Part shown: piece after piece, positions 53,257-61,261 of the stretch | How positions within the stretch are numbered: position 1 is the first letter of the stretch | How the letters are laid out: every line of letters begins with the position of its first letter | Source of the DNA: Chitinophagales bacterium | GTDB taxonomy: Bacteria > Bacteroidota > Bacteroidia > Chitinophagales > UBA10324 | Reading direction: 5' to 3' | DNA: 64,000 nucleotides | Assembly: GCA_013816805.1 (NCBI GenBank) | Contig: JACDDS010000006.1 | Span: 62,001 to 126,000, forward strand | Notes under the pieces: generated by a model | Seen by the model: the letters and a program-made list of their open reading frames with translations, nothing else | What the model was told of the DNA's origin: nothing | The model's database searches: none | Translations under genes and position numbers: made by a program

Positions 53257-54051
53257 ATGGTTGTGAAAAATGGACTATATCTTCTCAAGGTTCTATGGGC
53301 ATATTATTACTTCTTAATATTTACATTAATATTTCTTGTTTTATATCCCGCTTTCCTGATCTTATTGTCAAAAGAAAAATGGTTTCCTGAGGTAAATTGG
53401 TTAAGGGTAGTTTGGGCTCGGATACTCTTTTTATTTACCGGAATTATTTATGAAATACGGTACGAAAAAATTCTGGACCGTAGCCAAACCTATATTTTCT
53501 GCCCGAATCACTTTTCCTATATTGATATTCCAATGAGCGCATTGGTGGTAAAAAGAAACTGGCGCTTTATGGCTAAAACGGAATTGAGTACCATTCCGGT
53601 TCTTAATATTTTTTTTAAACGCCTTGATATTACTGTTGACAGACGAAACCTGCGTGAATCTTATAAGGCGAATCAAAAGGCAGGAGAAAGTCTGGACGAG
53701 GGTATTAATATAGTGGTATATCCGGAAGGTACTATTGGATCTCATCAACCGGAATTAGAACGTTTTAAAAATGGGCCATTTCGGTTAGCAATAGAAAAAC
53801 AGGTTCCCATTGTGCCCGTAACCATGGCAGACAATGGCAAAATTCTTTTTGTGGATGGTTGGAAAATGTATGGCCGTCCGGGAATAGCAAGAGTGTTTGT
53901 ACATTCGCCAGTTGAAACCCACGGCATGACTATGGCTGATTTGCCAATGCTAAAAAATAAGGTATTTACCCTCATAGATCACCAGTTAAAAGTATATGAA
54001 TTCAGGAACAGACATCAGAAATTAACGGCCGGGCATCATAAAGAATCTTAA
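53257..54051 (+). CDS. 1-acyl-sn-glycerol-3-phosphate acyltransferase
   Basis: This 264-residue membrane-associated acyltransferase has two N-terminal hydrophobic segments (about 10-40), the HX4D motif in CPNHFSYIDIPMSALV (about 85-90), the RWRFMAKTEL-like segment and the YPEGTIGS motif. It makes phosphatidic acid for phospholipid synthesis. I take ATG 53257; a TTG five codons upstream is less likely. TTAATTTG, one mismatch from a -7, overlaps that TTG. It lies between trpS (divergent) and a LolD-like ATPase gene. Confidence 0.92.
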   Translation: MVVKNGLYLLKVLWAYYYFLIFTLIFLVLYPAFLILLSKEKWFPEVNWLRVVWARILFLFTGIIYEIRYEKILDRSQTYIFCPNHFSYIDIPMSALVVKRNWRFMAKTELSTIPVLNIFFKRLDITVDRRNLRESYKANQKAGESLDEGINIVVYPEGTIGSHQPELERFKNGPFRLAIEKQVPIVPVTMADNGKILFVDGWKMYGRPGIARVFVHSPVETHGMTMADLPMLKNKVFTLIDHQLKVYEFRNRHQKLTAGHHKES

Positions 54052-54097
54052 GTGTTTCACTGAAAAATATACTTTAATCAAACGTTAATTATAAAAT

Positions 54098-54802
54098 ATG
54101 CCTGAAGTTATTTCCCTGCAAAATATATCGAAGAATTATGTTATTGAAAAGGTGATAATACCTGCACTAAAAAATATTACGCTTTCAATACATAAGAATG
54201 AATATGTCGCATTAATGGGGCCTTCGGGTTCTGGGAAGTCTACTTTAATGAACCTTTTAGGTGCGCTGGACACAGCTACCAGCGGTCAATATTTTTTAAA
54301 CGGGCAGGATGTAAGTATATTAAGCGATAATGATCTTGCTATAATTCGCAACAAGGAGATCGGTTTTGTTTTTCAGACTTTTAATCTGATGCCCAGAATG
54401 ACGGCTTTGGAGAATGTAGCTTTACCATTAATTTATGCCGGCAAAAACAGGACTTTCAGGGAACAGCAGGCAATGGCAATGCTTAAGGCTGTTGGGCTTG
54501 AAGATCGAGTGGATCACAAGCCTAATGAACTCTCAGGAGGACAAAAACAAAGAGTGGCTATTGCCAGAGCGCTTGTAAATAATCCCTCTATTATTTTAGC
54601 TGATGAGCCTACAGGAAATCTCGATAGTAAAACTTCCAACGAAATCATGGGAATCTTTGATAAGATCCATGCTGCAGGCAATACGGTGATATTGGTTACC
54701 CATGAAGAAGATATTTCCTTATTTGCGCATCGTATTGTACGGATAAGGGACGGTGAAGTGGCATCTGATCTCATAAATGAAAAAAGAGCTGTATTCGCAT
54801 AA
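54098..54802 (+). CDS. LolD-like ABC transporter ATP-binding protein
   Basis: This 234-residue ABC ATPase has Walker A (GPSGSGKST, about 41-49), the Q-loop, the signature LSGGQKQR (about 146) and Walker B ([15 protein letters not shown]). The motif pattern is that of the LolD/MacB/FtsE group that works with a four-helix permease. No permease gene is adjacent: upstream is the acyltransferase 46 bases before, downstream a convergent unknown gene. The partner must be elsewhere or the gene is misplaced. Confidence 0.88.
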   Translation: MPEVISLQNISKNYVIEKVIIPALKNITLSIHKNEYVALMGPSGSGKSTLMNLLGALDTATSGQYFLNGQDVSILSDNDLAIIRNKEIGFVFQTFNLMPRMTALENVALPLIYAGKNRTFREQQAMAMLKAVGLEDRVDHKPNELSGGQKQRVAIARALVNNPSIILADEPTGNLDSKTSNEIMGIFDKIHAAGNTVILVTHEEDISLFAHRIVRIRDGEVASDLINEKRAVFA

Positions 54803-54854
54803 TTGCTTTCGCCCAACCGTCACCTGAATTATTGATAAAAATTATTTAACAGGA

Positions 54855-55418
54855 TTATTCCTGTTTTCCTTTTTCACCGGTAAACTGGTGGTCTTTATTC
54901 TTAAAAAGCACATTAAAAGAAGTTAGTGATCCGTAAACGCGGGTGATATATTGCTGTAAATTCACCTTATCTTCATCAGTAAGTTTCGAATGGCTATTTA
55001 TATTTTGTTCGAGTACCCGTAACCGGTCACGCAACATTACAATTTTATGAAAAAAAATATCGATCGGCATTTCCTTTGGCTGAAGTTTGCTATCGCCGGG
55101 TTTTAGGATCAATGTCCCATTTACCCACCGATCGCCAAGAGGTACTACCTCCTGCAAATCAACCCATCTGCGGAGAATTCCAAGTAAAGACTTCTCTAAT
55201 TCGGAAAGTGTTTCTATTTCTGATGAGATTTCTTCTGCGTGTAAAACTTCGAGGTGTGCATCATATTGATTGATCTCCTGCGGACCGGCATCCATGAAAG
55301 TTATCAGGTAGGTGGTTAACCGGATTCCGGTAATAACGCCCTGGCCATATTTAGGATGTTGAACCCTGCTGCCAATACCTGCTGTGCTTAAGTCCTCTTT
55401 CATTATTACTAAACTCAT
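54855..55418 (-). CDS. Hypothetical protein with N-terminal tudor-like fold
   Basis: This 187-residue protein begins with GIGSRVQHPKYGQGVITGIR, which resembles a CarD/UvrD-C-terminal tudor-like strand pattern, then a helical middle and C-terminus (EMPIDIFFHKIVMLRDRLRV, TDEDKVNLQQYITRVYGSL). I do not recognise a known family with certainty. It overlaps the upstream gene by four bases (ATGA at 55415-55418), so the two are translationally coupled. A role with nucleic acids is a weak guess from the tudor-like part. Confidence 0.6.
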   Translation of the reverse strand: MSLVIMKEDLSTAGIGSRVQHPKYGQGVITGIRLTTYLITFMDAGPQEINQYDAHLEVLHAEEISSEIETLSELEKSLLGILRRWVDLQEVVPLGDRWVNGTLILKPGDSKLQPKEMPIDIFFHKIVMLRDRLRVLEQNINSHSKLTDEDKVNLQQYITRVYGSLTSFNVLFKNKDHQFTGEKGKQE

Positions 55419-56071
55419 TCAATTTTATTCTTTAATATCAGATCGCAAAGCTGTTCCGCATTTAATATTTCATATTTTTTTATTGACCTGATTTCCGCTT
55501 CGCTCAATCCATAATCCTTATATGCTTTTATTAATAAAATGTCAATTCGAATGGTAAATATAGCATGTGCAACCTCATTGTAGCTTGTCTTAAAATCCGG
55601 ACCCGGGTCTTTTTGCTTTTTATCCTCGCACAGGTTCCAGAGACGGGTCATGATATCATTTATATAGTTCATGGCATTTGCGTCGCCCTTTATTCTTAAA
55701 ATATTTGTAGTTCCAAAGTGCATGGATGTAACTTCGAGAGAATAATGGTAATTCCATACCTCCTTCCTTATTTCTGTATTGAAGCTTATTACCTCAGACC
55801 CGATACCTGGAAATGGATTTTCCTTTCTTATAAGTGTAGTGTAGTTATAAAAACCGTTCATTACATTCATAATTCGCCGGTACTTCCTGAGGCTTAGCGT
55901 ATTCTCCTGCTTCAATTCATCTATCATTTTCAGCATTAAGAAAAAATAATTATAGATGTTTTGAAGAGAACCGAAAAGGGTTACAAAATCGAGCGCATCC
56001 CAGTTCCTCTTCAATTTTATAGTGACGGTTTTTTTCTTACTCGTGTTGACTTTTTCGTTAGCTTGTTCCAT
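55415..56071 (-). CDS. Hypothetical protein, coupled to the tudor-like gene
   Basis: I do not recognise this 218-residue protein. It is mostly helical, with KRNWDALDFVTLFGSLQNIYNYFFLMLKMIDELKQE near the N-terminus and charged stretches further on, and has no signal peptide or clear membrane helix. Its stop overlaps the start of the next gene (ATGA), a mark of a true operon pair. A short N-terminal run VNTSKKKTVTIKLKRNWDAL is rich in lysine. It is 129 bases from the PspC gene upstream. Confidence 0.55.
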   Translation of the reverse strand: MEQANEKVNTSKKKTVTIKLKRNWDALDFVTLFGSLQNIYNYFFLMLKMIDELKQENTLSLRKYRRIMNVMNGFYNYTTLIRKENPFPGIGSEVISFNTEIRKEVWNYHYSLEVTSMHFGTTNILRIKGDANAMNYINDIMTRLWNLCEDKKQKDPGPDFKTSYNEVAHAIFTIRIDILLIKAYKDYGLSEAEIRSIKKYEILNAEQLCDLILKNKIE

Positions 56072-56200
56072 TCTTAAGTGAGTATAGTATAAAAAAATTA
56101 TTATTATAATAGATGATAGTTATCGCTTCATGTCAATTCAAATAACCTGTATAAAATATAAGAAATACTTCAACAATAATTCCGGCAGGCTAAGCATGAT

Positions 56201-56416
56201 TTATTCCCATAAAGGACTTCGATTGCGGGCAATGTATTTTTTTAAATTAATCCAAAAGGCGAGGATCAGGTAGATTATTACAGGTGACGTAACGGTAATA
56301 AATGTGGTGTAAATAAAAAAAAGCCTGATATAAGATGAAGCGATTCCAAGGCGTTCGCCAATATAAGTGCACACTCCAAATATTCTTCCTTCCACAAAAT
56401 ATTTAAACCGATTCAT
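56201..56416 (-). CDS. PspC-domain membrane protein
   Basis: This 71-residue protein is a single PspC domain: GRIFGVCTYIGERLGIASSYIRLFFIY, then one long hydrophobic stretch (about 35-60, ending in YLILAFWIN). Such proteins act as stress-response membrane proteins in phage-shock systems, but a stand-alone PspC is common in Bacteroidota and its role is not known. A perfect -7 element lies 4 bases before the ATG, so its message may be leaderless. Confidence 0.88.
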   Translation of the reverse strand: MNRFKYFVEGRIFGVCTYIGERLGIASSYIRLFFIYTTFITVTSPVIIYLILAFWINLKKYIARNRSPLWE

Positions 56417-56420
56417 AATA

Positions 56421-56428
56421 CAAAAATA
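56421..56428 (-). promoter_or_regulatory. -7 promoter element of the PspC gene
   Basis: On the minus strand this reads TATTTTTG, a perfect TAnnTTTG ending 4 bases before the ATG at 56416. Confidence 0.5.
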
Positions 56429-56441
56429 TGTCGTTTACAAT

Positions 56442-57761
56442 TTATACAAGATGATTAGAACTGTTCTCTGAAGAAGTCAGGCTAAAATCGTTTTTAGAAA
56501 GAATTTTATTGCCTACAGCACATTCCAGACAACGGAAATTATTACAATAGTTGTTTCGTAAGTGGAGCAACGCCTGGGAGTCAAATGCGGATAATACTGA
56601 AATACCAATTTGTTTCCAGCTTTCTGTCACTCTGTTCTTTTCTGCTGCTACTAATTCTAATAATTTAAGGGAGCGATTCATGAAAACATCTTCGTCTTTA
56701 TATTTTCCATAAAGAAATAGAAAAGGAATAACGGTATTGATAAGAAGCAAATCAATGGAATCTTGTCCAAAATGTTTTTTCTTTATTAAAGATATTTTTT
56801 CAAAGCGGTAATGATTAAGCCAATACAGAGAGGGAGCAGTTTCGAAGAAAGATCCTATTACTTTCTCATTCGATTCCTCAATAATTTTAGAAAAAAGATG
56901 ATTCGATTGAAATATCAGCTGAGCAAATTGTGCCAGCCTGACTGTGGGAAAATTGGCTGGACGCAATCTTAGAAATTTCCATAAATGCTTTTTCAGTGGC
57001 TTTAGGCCGTATTTTTTTTTGAGAAAATCAAATTCCTTTTTTAACTGATTAGGATATTCCTCGGTGAATTTTTCACTTAGAAAGCCCGCTGTTCCGAACA
57101 CCAGTGCTTCTACCTGGATCAAATTATTTTTATGCTTTGCCAATATTTTTACAGGAAGAGATCGTGCAAGCAGGCGAAACGGCTCCGCATTTACTTTCGC
57201 ACCAAAGGACTGCGCAAGATATTGATAAAAGGTATCTTCCCAGTTGTTGCCATTTTCTAAAAGTGACTGAGTAATCAGCTGTACCTTTTGCTCGAGCCTG
57301 TCAACCATTAACCTGTGCAGCCATTGACTCATAGTTATGGAATCAATCTTCTTTATATGATTCTGGCATGGAATGCCTTCCGGGCTCCTTATTAAGCTTT
57401 GATAAGTTTCAAAGATGTTTTCATCAAAATGATTTTTAATTTGTACGCAGGGAATTAAAGAACCATCCTTGCGAAAAATGTTCGAATCATTTTCATAAAC
57501 TACATGAAGAATCACATTGTCATACGCAGTGTCTGTTTGATGGTGGTGCAAATTCCATTCTGAAGCTTTTATATGAATCTCCACATTGCCTACCCATTGC
57601 GTTTCACCGATTTTAACCCGCGCATTCACAAAGTCGGGTCCTGCATCTTTATTATAGTTACCTGCCGAAATAATTTGAATTGGTTCGTGAAGCGTAGTTT
57701 CCAATTGCGAGTTATTCAGCAATTTCATTTTCCAGAGATAATGGAGAAAAGATTCAGTCAC
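56442..57761 (-). CDS. DUF2851 family protein
   Basis: This 439-residue protein of the DUF2851 family has LHYLWKMKLLNNSQLETTLHEPIQIISAGNYNKDAGPDFVNARVKIGETQWVGNVEIHIKASEW in sections near the N-terminus (GPDFVNARV and GNVEIHIKASEW are diagnostic) and HLVVYEND further on. The GPDF...VEIH core looks like a PD-(D/E)XK-type nuclease site, but this is only a pattern. The start is GTG at 57761. A cysteine pair (CLEC) near the C-terminus could bind metal. Function unknown. Confidence 0.82.
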   Translation of the reverse strand: MTESFLHYLWKMKLLNNSQLETTLHEPIQIISAGNYNKDAGPDFVNARVKIGETQWVGNVEIHIKASEWNLHHHQTDTAYDNVILHVVYENDSNIFRKDGSLIPCVQIKNHFDENIFETYQSLIRSPEGIPCQNHIKKIDSITMSQWLHRLMVDRLEQKVQLITQSLLENGNNWEDTFYQYLAQSFGAKVNAEPFRLLARSLPVKILAKHKNNLIQVEALVFGTAGFLSEKFTEEYPNQLKKEFDFLKKKYGLKPLKKHLWKFLRLRPANFPTVRLAQFAQLIFQSNHLFSKIIEESNEKVIGSFFETAPSLYWLNHYRFEKISLIKKKHFGQDSIDLLLINTVIPFLFLYGKYKDEDVFMNRSLKLLELVAAEKNRVTESWKQIGISVLSAFDSQALLHLRNNYCNNFRCLECAVGNKILSKNDFSLTSSENSSNHLV

Positions 57762-57810
57762 GGTAAGAGATGAAATAGAAAGTTATTATAATCCAATAAG
57801 ATAAGAAAAA

Positions 57811-58641
57811 TTAATAACTCAGGTAGCCCTTCATTTCAGACGCAATGGTTTCAGCTTCCATTCTTGCCATCTGCCCAAAATTTTTCTGCTGTGAAGCATA
57901 GATGATGCTTCTTGAAACATTAACCAGTAAACCGCATTGCTTATTCAAGCCATTTTCAGCAACATCTTTAAGAGTACCACCCTGGGCACCTATACCGGGG
58001 ACCAGGAGAAAATGGTTTGGCAAAAGCGTACGAATGTTTAAAAAAAGTTCACGATGGGTAGCACCAATCACATACATCATGTTATCTGCATTTCCCCATT
58101 GCATGGAACCTTTAATCACTTTTTGATATAAAAATTCTTCATTTAAAGTTTTGATCTCCGGATTCATCTGGAAATCGGCTGCTCCTTTGTTTGAAGTAAG
58201 TGCCAGCAGGATTACCCACTTATTTTTATACTCTAAAAATGGGGTAATGGAATCTTCCCCCATGTATGGAGCAGCAGTGATTGCATCAAAATTAAATCCT
58301 GAAGATTCCGGATCAAAAAAAGCCTGTGCATATTTAGAAGAGGTATTTCCAATGTCGCCGCGCTTAGCGTCGGCAATAGTAAAAATATTTTCAGGAATGT
58401 AATTAAAGGTTCTCACCATACTTTCCCAACCCTTTACTCCCATAGCTTCATAAAACGCTGAGTTAATTTTATAAGCTACGCAGAGATCCTTTGTAGCATC
58501 TATAATTTGCTTGTTAAATTCGAAAATCGGATCCTGGCAGGAAAGGAGATAAGGTGGAATTTTTTTAATATCCGTATCCAGGCCAATACATAAAAATGAT
58601 TTTTTTTGTTGAATGTTTTCAAATAAGTCCTGCCGTGTCAA
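57811..58641 (-). CDS. pyrF: Orotidine 5'-phosphate decarboxylase
   Basis: PyrF makes UMP, the last step of pyrimidine synthesis. The protein is of the long, archaeal-bacterial type (about 276 residues) with [38 protein letters not shown] (the K-D-x-K-type catalytic set in [10 protein letters not shown]), [14 protein letters not shown] and [20 protein letters not shown] place the start at TTG 58641 ([13 protein letters not shown]); the frame is open for ten more codons to another TTG. No ATG is available, so the start is uncertain. Confidence 0.93.
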   Translation of the reverse strand: MTRQDLFENIQQKKSFLCIGLDTDIKKIPPYLLSCQDPIFEFNKQIIDATKDLCVAYKINSAFYEAMGVKGWESMVRTFNYIPENIFTIADAKRGDIGNTSSKYAQAFFDPESSGFNFDAITAAPYMGEDSITPFLEYKNKWVILLALTSNKGAADFQMNPEIKTLNEEFLYQKVIKGSMQWGNADNMMYVIGATHRELFLNIRTLLPNHFLLVPGIGAQGGTLKDVAENGLNKQCGLLVNVSRSIIYASQQKNFGQMARMEAETIASEMKGYLSY

Positions 58642-58742
58642 TGTATTAAAAGAGTTTAAAACAAGTAGCAAAAACTAGCAGTTCAATTAGGGATACCATT
58701 AGGCAATTATAATTATATATTTATAACAATGATACTCCTTTG

Positions 58743-59843
58743 TCAATTCACAATTTCTACCACCTTTGTAGATTCCAGATTAGCATTTCTGATGGCCACA
58801 TGCTGAGCTACGCTCTGCGCAAGGTTATAAAAAACTTCGGAGCTAATTCTTTCGCCGCTTAAAACTGCAGGTTTCCCATTATCACCTCCTTCGCGAATAC
58901 TCTGCACTATAGGAATCTGCCCCAGCAATGGTGCTTCAAATTCTTCTGCCAGTTTTTGTCCGCCTCCCTTTCCGAAAATGTAATACTTGTTCTCAGGAAG
59001 TTCAGCAGGTGTGAAGTATGCCATATTCTCTACAATACCGAGAATCGGGACATTTATTGGGTGAATATTAAACATCCCTAATGCTTTTTTTGCATCTGCC
59101 AAAGCAACATCCTGTGGAGTTGTTACAATTATAGCACCTGTAACCGGAACAGTTTGTACGAGGGTAAGATGAATATCTCCGGTTCCCGGAGGAAGGTCCA
59201 CAATAAGATAATCCAGTTCGCCCCAGTCACACTCACTTACAAATTGACGAAGTGCAGATGAGACCATAGGACCACGCCAAACAACCGCTTGTTTCTCATC
59301 AACCAGTAATCCAATGGAAAGAACTTTTATACCAAACTTTTCAATCGGAAGCATGAGATGCTTTCCATCTATCTCTCTTACTTGCGGGCGCTGACCTTTT
59401 ATATCCATCATTATAGGAATAGATGGGCCATAAATGTCTGCATCTATTAAACCTACCGATGCATTATTTTTTGCTAAGCCTATTGCAAGATTTACAGCAA
59501 CAGTTGATTTCCCAACGCCGCCCTTACCGGATGCAACAGCAATAATATTTTTAACTCCCGGCAAAACTTTTTTGTTGTCTTTTCGCCGGGATGTAACATC
59601 AGAATCCATACGTATTGTCACTTTGGCATCTGCAGATATCAAATGATGAATAGCATTTTCACACGATTGCCTGATGGTTTCTTTTAAAGGGCAAGCGGGT
59701 GTAGTAAGTATCACGGTAAATGAAATATTACTACCATCAATTAGTATATCGCTTACCATATTGAGGGTCACCAGATCCTGATGGAGGTCTGGATCGTCTA
59801 CATAGCTTAATGCTTTTAATACCTGCTCTTTTGTGATTTCCAT
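58743..59843 (-). CDS. Mrp/ApbC-type iron-sulfur cluster carrier ATPase
   Basis: This 366-residue protein has an N-terminal DUF59/MIP18-type domain (1-90; LSYVDDPDLHQDLVTLNMV, TPACPLKETI with a cysteine) and a C-terminal Mrp-type P-loop ATPase with GKGGVGKSTVAVNLA (about 105-119), DADIYGPSIPIMMDI, DYLIVDLPPGTGDIHLTL, and ENMAYFTPAELPENKYYIF. The CxxC pair that many Mrp proteins have after ENM is absent here; I recall the same in other Bacteroidota. The likely role is carrying Fe-S clusters. TAACTTTG (59861-59868) is its -7 element. Confidence 0.92.
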   Translation of the reverse strand: MEITKEQVLKALSYVDDPDLHQDLVTLNMVSDILIDGSNISFTVILTTPACPLKETIRQSCENAIHHLISADAKVTIRMDSDVTSRRKDNKKVLPGVKNIIAVASGKGGVGKSTVAVNLAIGLAKNNASVGLIDADIYGPSIPIMMDIKGQRPQVREIDGKHLMLPIEKFGIKVLSIGLLVDEKQAVVWRGPMVSSALRQFVSECDWGELDYLIVDLPPGTGDIHLTLVQTVPVTGAIIVTTPQDVALADAKKALGMFNIHPINVPILGIVENMAYFTPAELPENKYYIFGKGGGQKLAEEFEAPLLGQIPIVQSIREGGDNGKPAVLSGERISSEVFYNLAQSVAQHVAIRNANLESTKVVEIVN

Positions 59844-59860
59844 GAGATACCCGATTAATA

Positions 59861-59868
59861 CAAAGTTA
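59861..59868 (-). promoter_or_regulatory. -7 promoter element of the Mrp gene
   Basis: On the minus strand this reads TAACTTTG, a perfect TAnnTTTG ending 17 bases before the ATG at 59843. Confidence 0.5.
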
Positions 59869-60047
59869 AGAACAAAGCCTGGAAGGGATAAGAGATAAAT
59901 CTGTTTGGCAAAACCATATTCCGCATCAGTGAATTCACGGACTACTTAACATTAATTTAACGTATATAAACAATTATTTAACACTGATAACTATTGGATA
60001 ACTATTCCGCCATCTACCTTTACTTTTTTATACTCAACGCCAGCTAC

Positions 60048-61145
60048 ATGAAAAAATCCTTCTTTTTCGTTATATTGTTTTTAGCTTCTTGTCTGGTTCA
60101 CGCACAGGAAAGCACACCGTCCCTTTTTAATCCGGTAATTAAATTTAAGGGATTAGTACAGGCTCGTTATGAACAATCGCTCTCCGACAGCATCGACGTT
60201 AATGGAAAAATAGCTTCTGCTCCTTTAAAGTCAAACTTCAGATTGCGCCGCATTGAATTACGGGCAGATATCACTTTGAACAACCATTGGTCGGGTGTAA
60301 TTCGGGTTCAGCTGCCAGAATTAAAAACCCCTACTCCCGGCAGAGCTATTGAGTTAGCATACTTTGAATACAAATACAATAGCCACTTCAGCATTAGGGG
60401 TGGTCAGTTTAAAGTTCCCTATGAATTGGATGAATTAACCAGCCATGAGGACCTGCGCATGATTGACCGTGGTACCACAGACAGAATTATTGTAAGTAAT
60501 AATTATGCTTCTTACCAGCCAGGATTAATGGTATTCGGGACTTTTTTAACCAATACACCTGTAAATTATTATGCCAGCATTACTAATGGGAGCGACCGGT
60601 CTTTACCTTTTGATAATAATTCACAGAAAAATTTTACAGGCCGTTTGGAATTTTATCCCATTAAAAGCCTTCGCCTGGCGGTTAATGGACAGACTGCAGG
60701 AATAACTAAAAACGTGACAGGCAGTACTGGTGGAGTTGATTTTAGCTTACAGCAAAAGCTGTCTGATAAGTTAAATTTGATTGTTGAAGGAGAATATATG
60801 GGCGGAACAAATATTCTTGCTTATACAGCATCATCTGATTCAGTTAAAAAAGCCAAAGATTTTAATATCAATAGCTATTTCGGACAAGCGCTGCTTCGGA
60901 TCAATATTGCCCAGCCCTGGTGCCGAACCTTTGAAATCGGCGGAAAGTATGAAAATACGAATCCTCTTCATTCTGCAGATAATGATGCATTTTCAACAAT
61001 CACGGCAGGAATTGGATTTATTTTCCTTCCTGATAATGATGCCCGCCTTCAGATCAATTTTATTCACACTGATTACCAATTAGAAATTCAGGGAGCCCAG
61101 AAGAATAATAATATGCTGGTAGCACAATTACAGTTAAAGATTTAA
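60048..61145 (+). CDS. Outer-membrane porin, OprO/OprP type
   Basis: This 365-residue protein has a signal peptide (MKKSFFFVILFLASCLVHAQ, cleavage after HAQ) and a porin barrel of the phosphate-selective porin O/P family: IKFKGLVQARYEQSLSD, SNFRLRRIELRADITLNNHW, GGQFKVPYELDELTSHEDLRM, FTGRLEFYPIKSLRLAVNGQ and the end VAQLQLKI. I take the ATG at 60048; codons upstream lack a signal. The substrate is unknown. TACCTTTA near 60015, one mismatch from a -7, may be its promoter. Confidence 0.85.
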   Translation: MKKSFFFVILFLASCLVHAQESTPSLFNPVIKFKGLVQARYEQSLSDSIDVNGKIASAPLKSNFRLRRIELRADITLNNHWSGVIRVQLPELKTPTPGRAIELAYFEYKYNSHFSIRGGQFKVPYELDELTSHEDLRMIDRGTTDRIIVSNNYASYQPGLMVFGTFLTNTPVNYYASITNGSDRSLPFDNNSQKNFTGRLEFYPIKSLRLAVNGQTAGITKNVTGSTGGVDFSLQQKLSDKLNLIVEGEYMGGTNILAYTASSDSVKKAKDFNINSYFGQALLRINIAQPWCRTFEIGGKYENTNPLHSADNDAFSTITAGIGFIFLPDNDARLQINFIHTDYQLEIQGAQKNNNMLVAQLQLKI

Positions 61146-61261
61146 TTCTTTATGTCTTAATTCAATCAGTCATTCTTTAATTAAGATTATAGTTCTCAGT
61201 TGTTTCTGTCACAGTAATTTGTTACTTATGAGGAATATCCACTATACTCAGCAGTATTATT

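Noticed and set aside
61156-61185. Inverted repeat CTTAATT...AATTAAG after the porin gene as a terminator
   Set aside because: The stem is purely A+T with a 16-base loop and no T run; likely chance.
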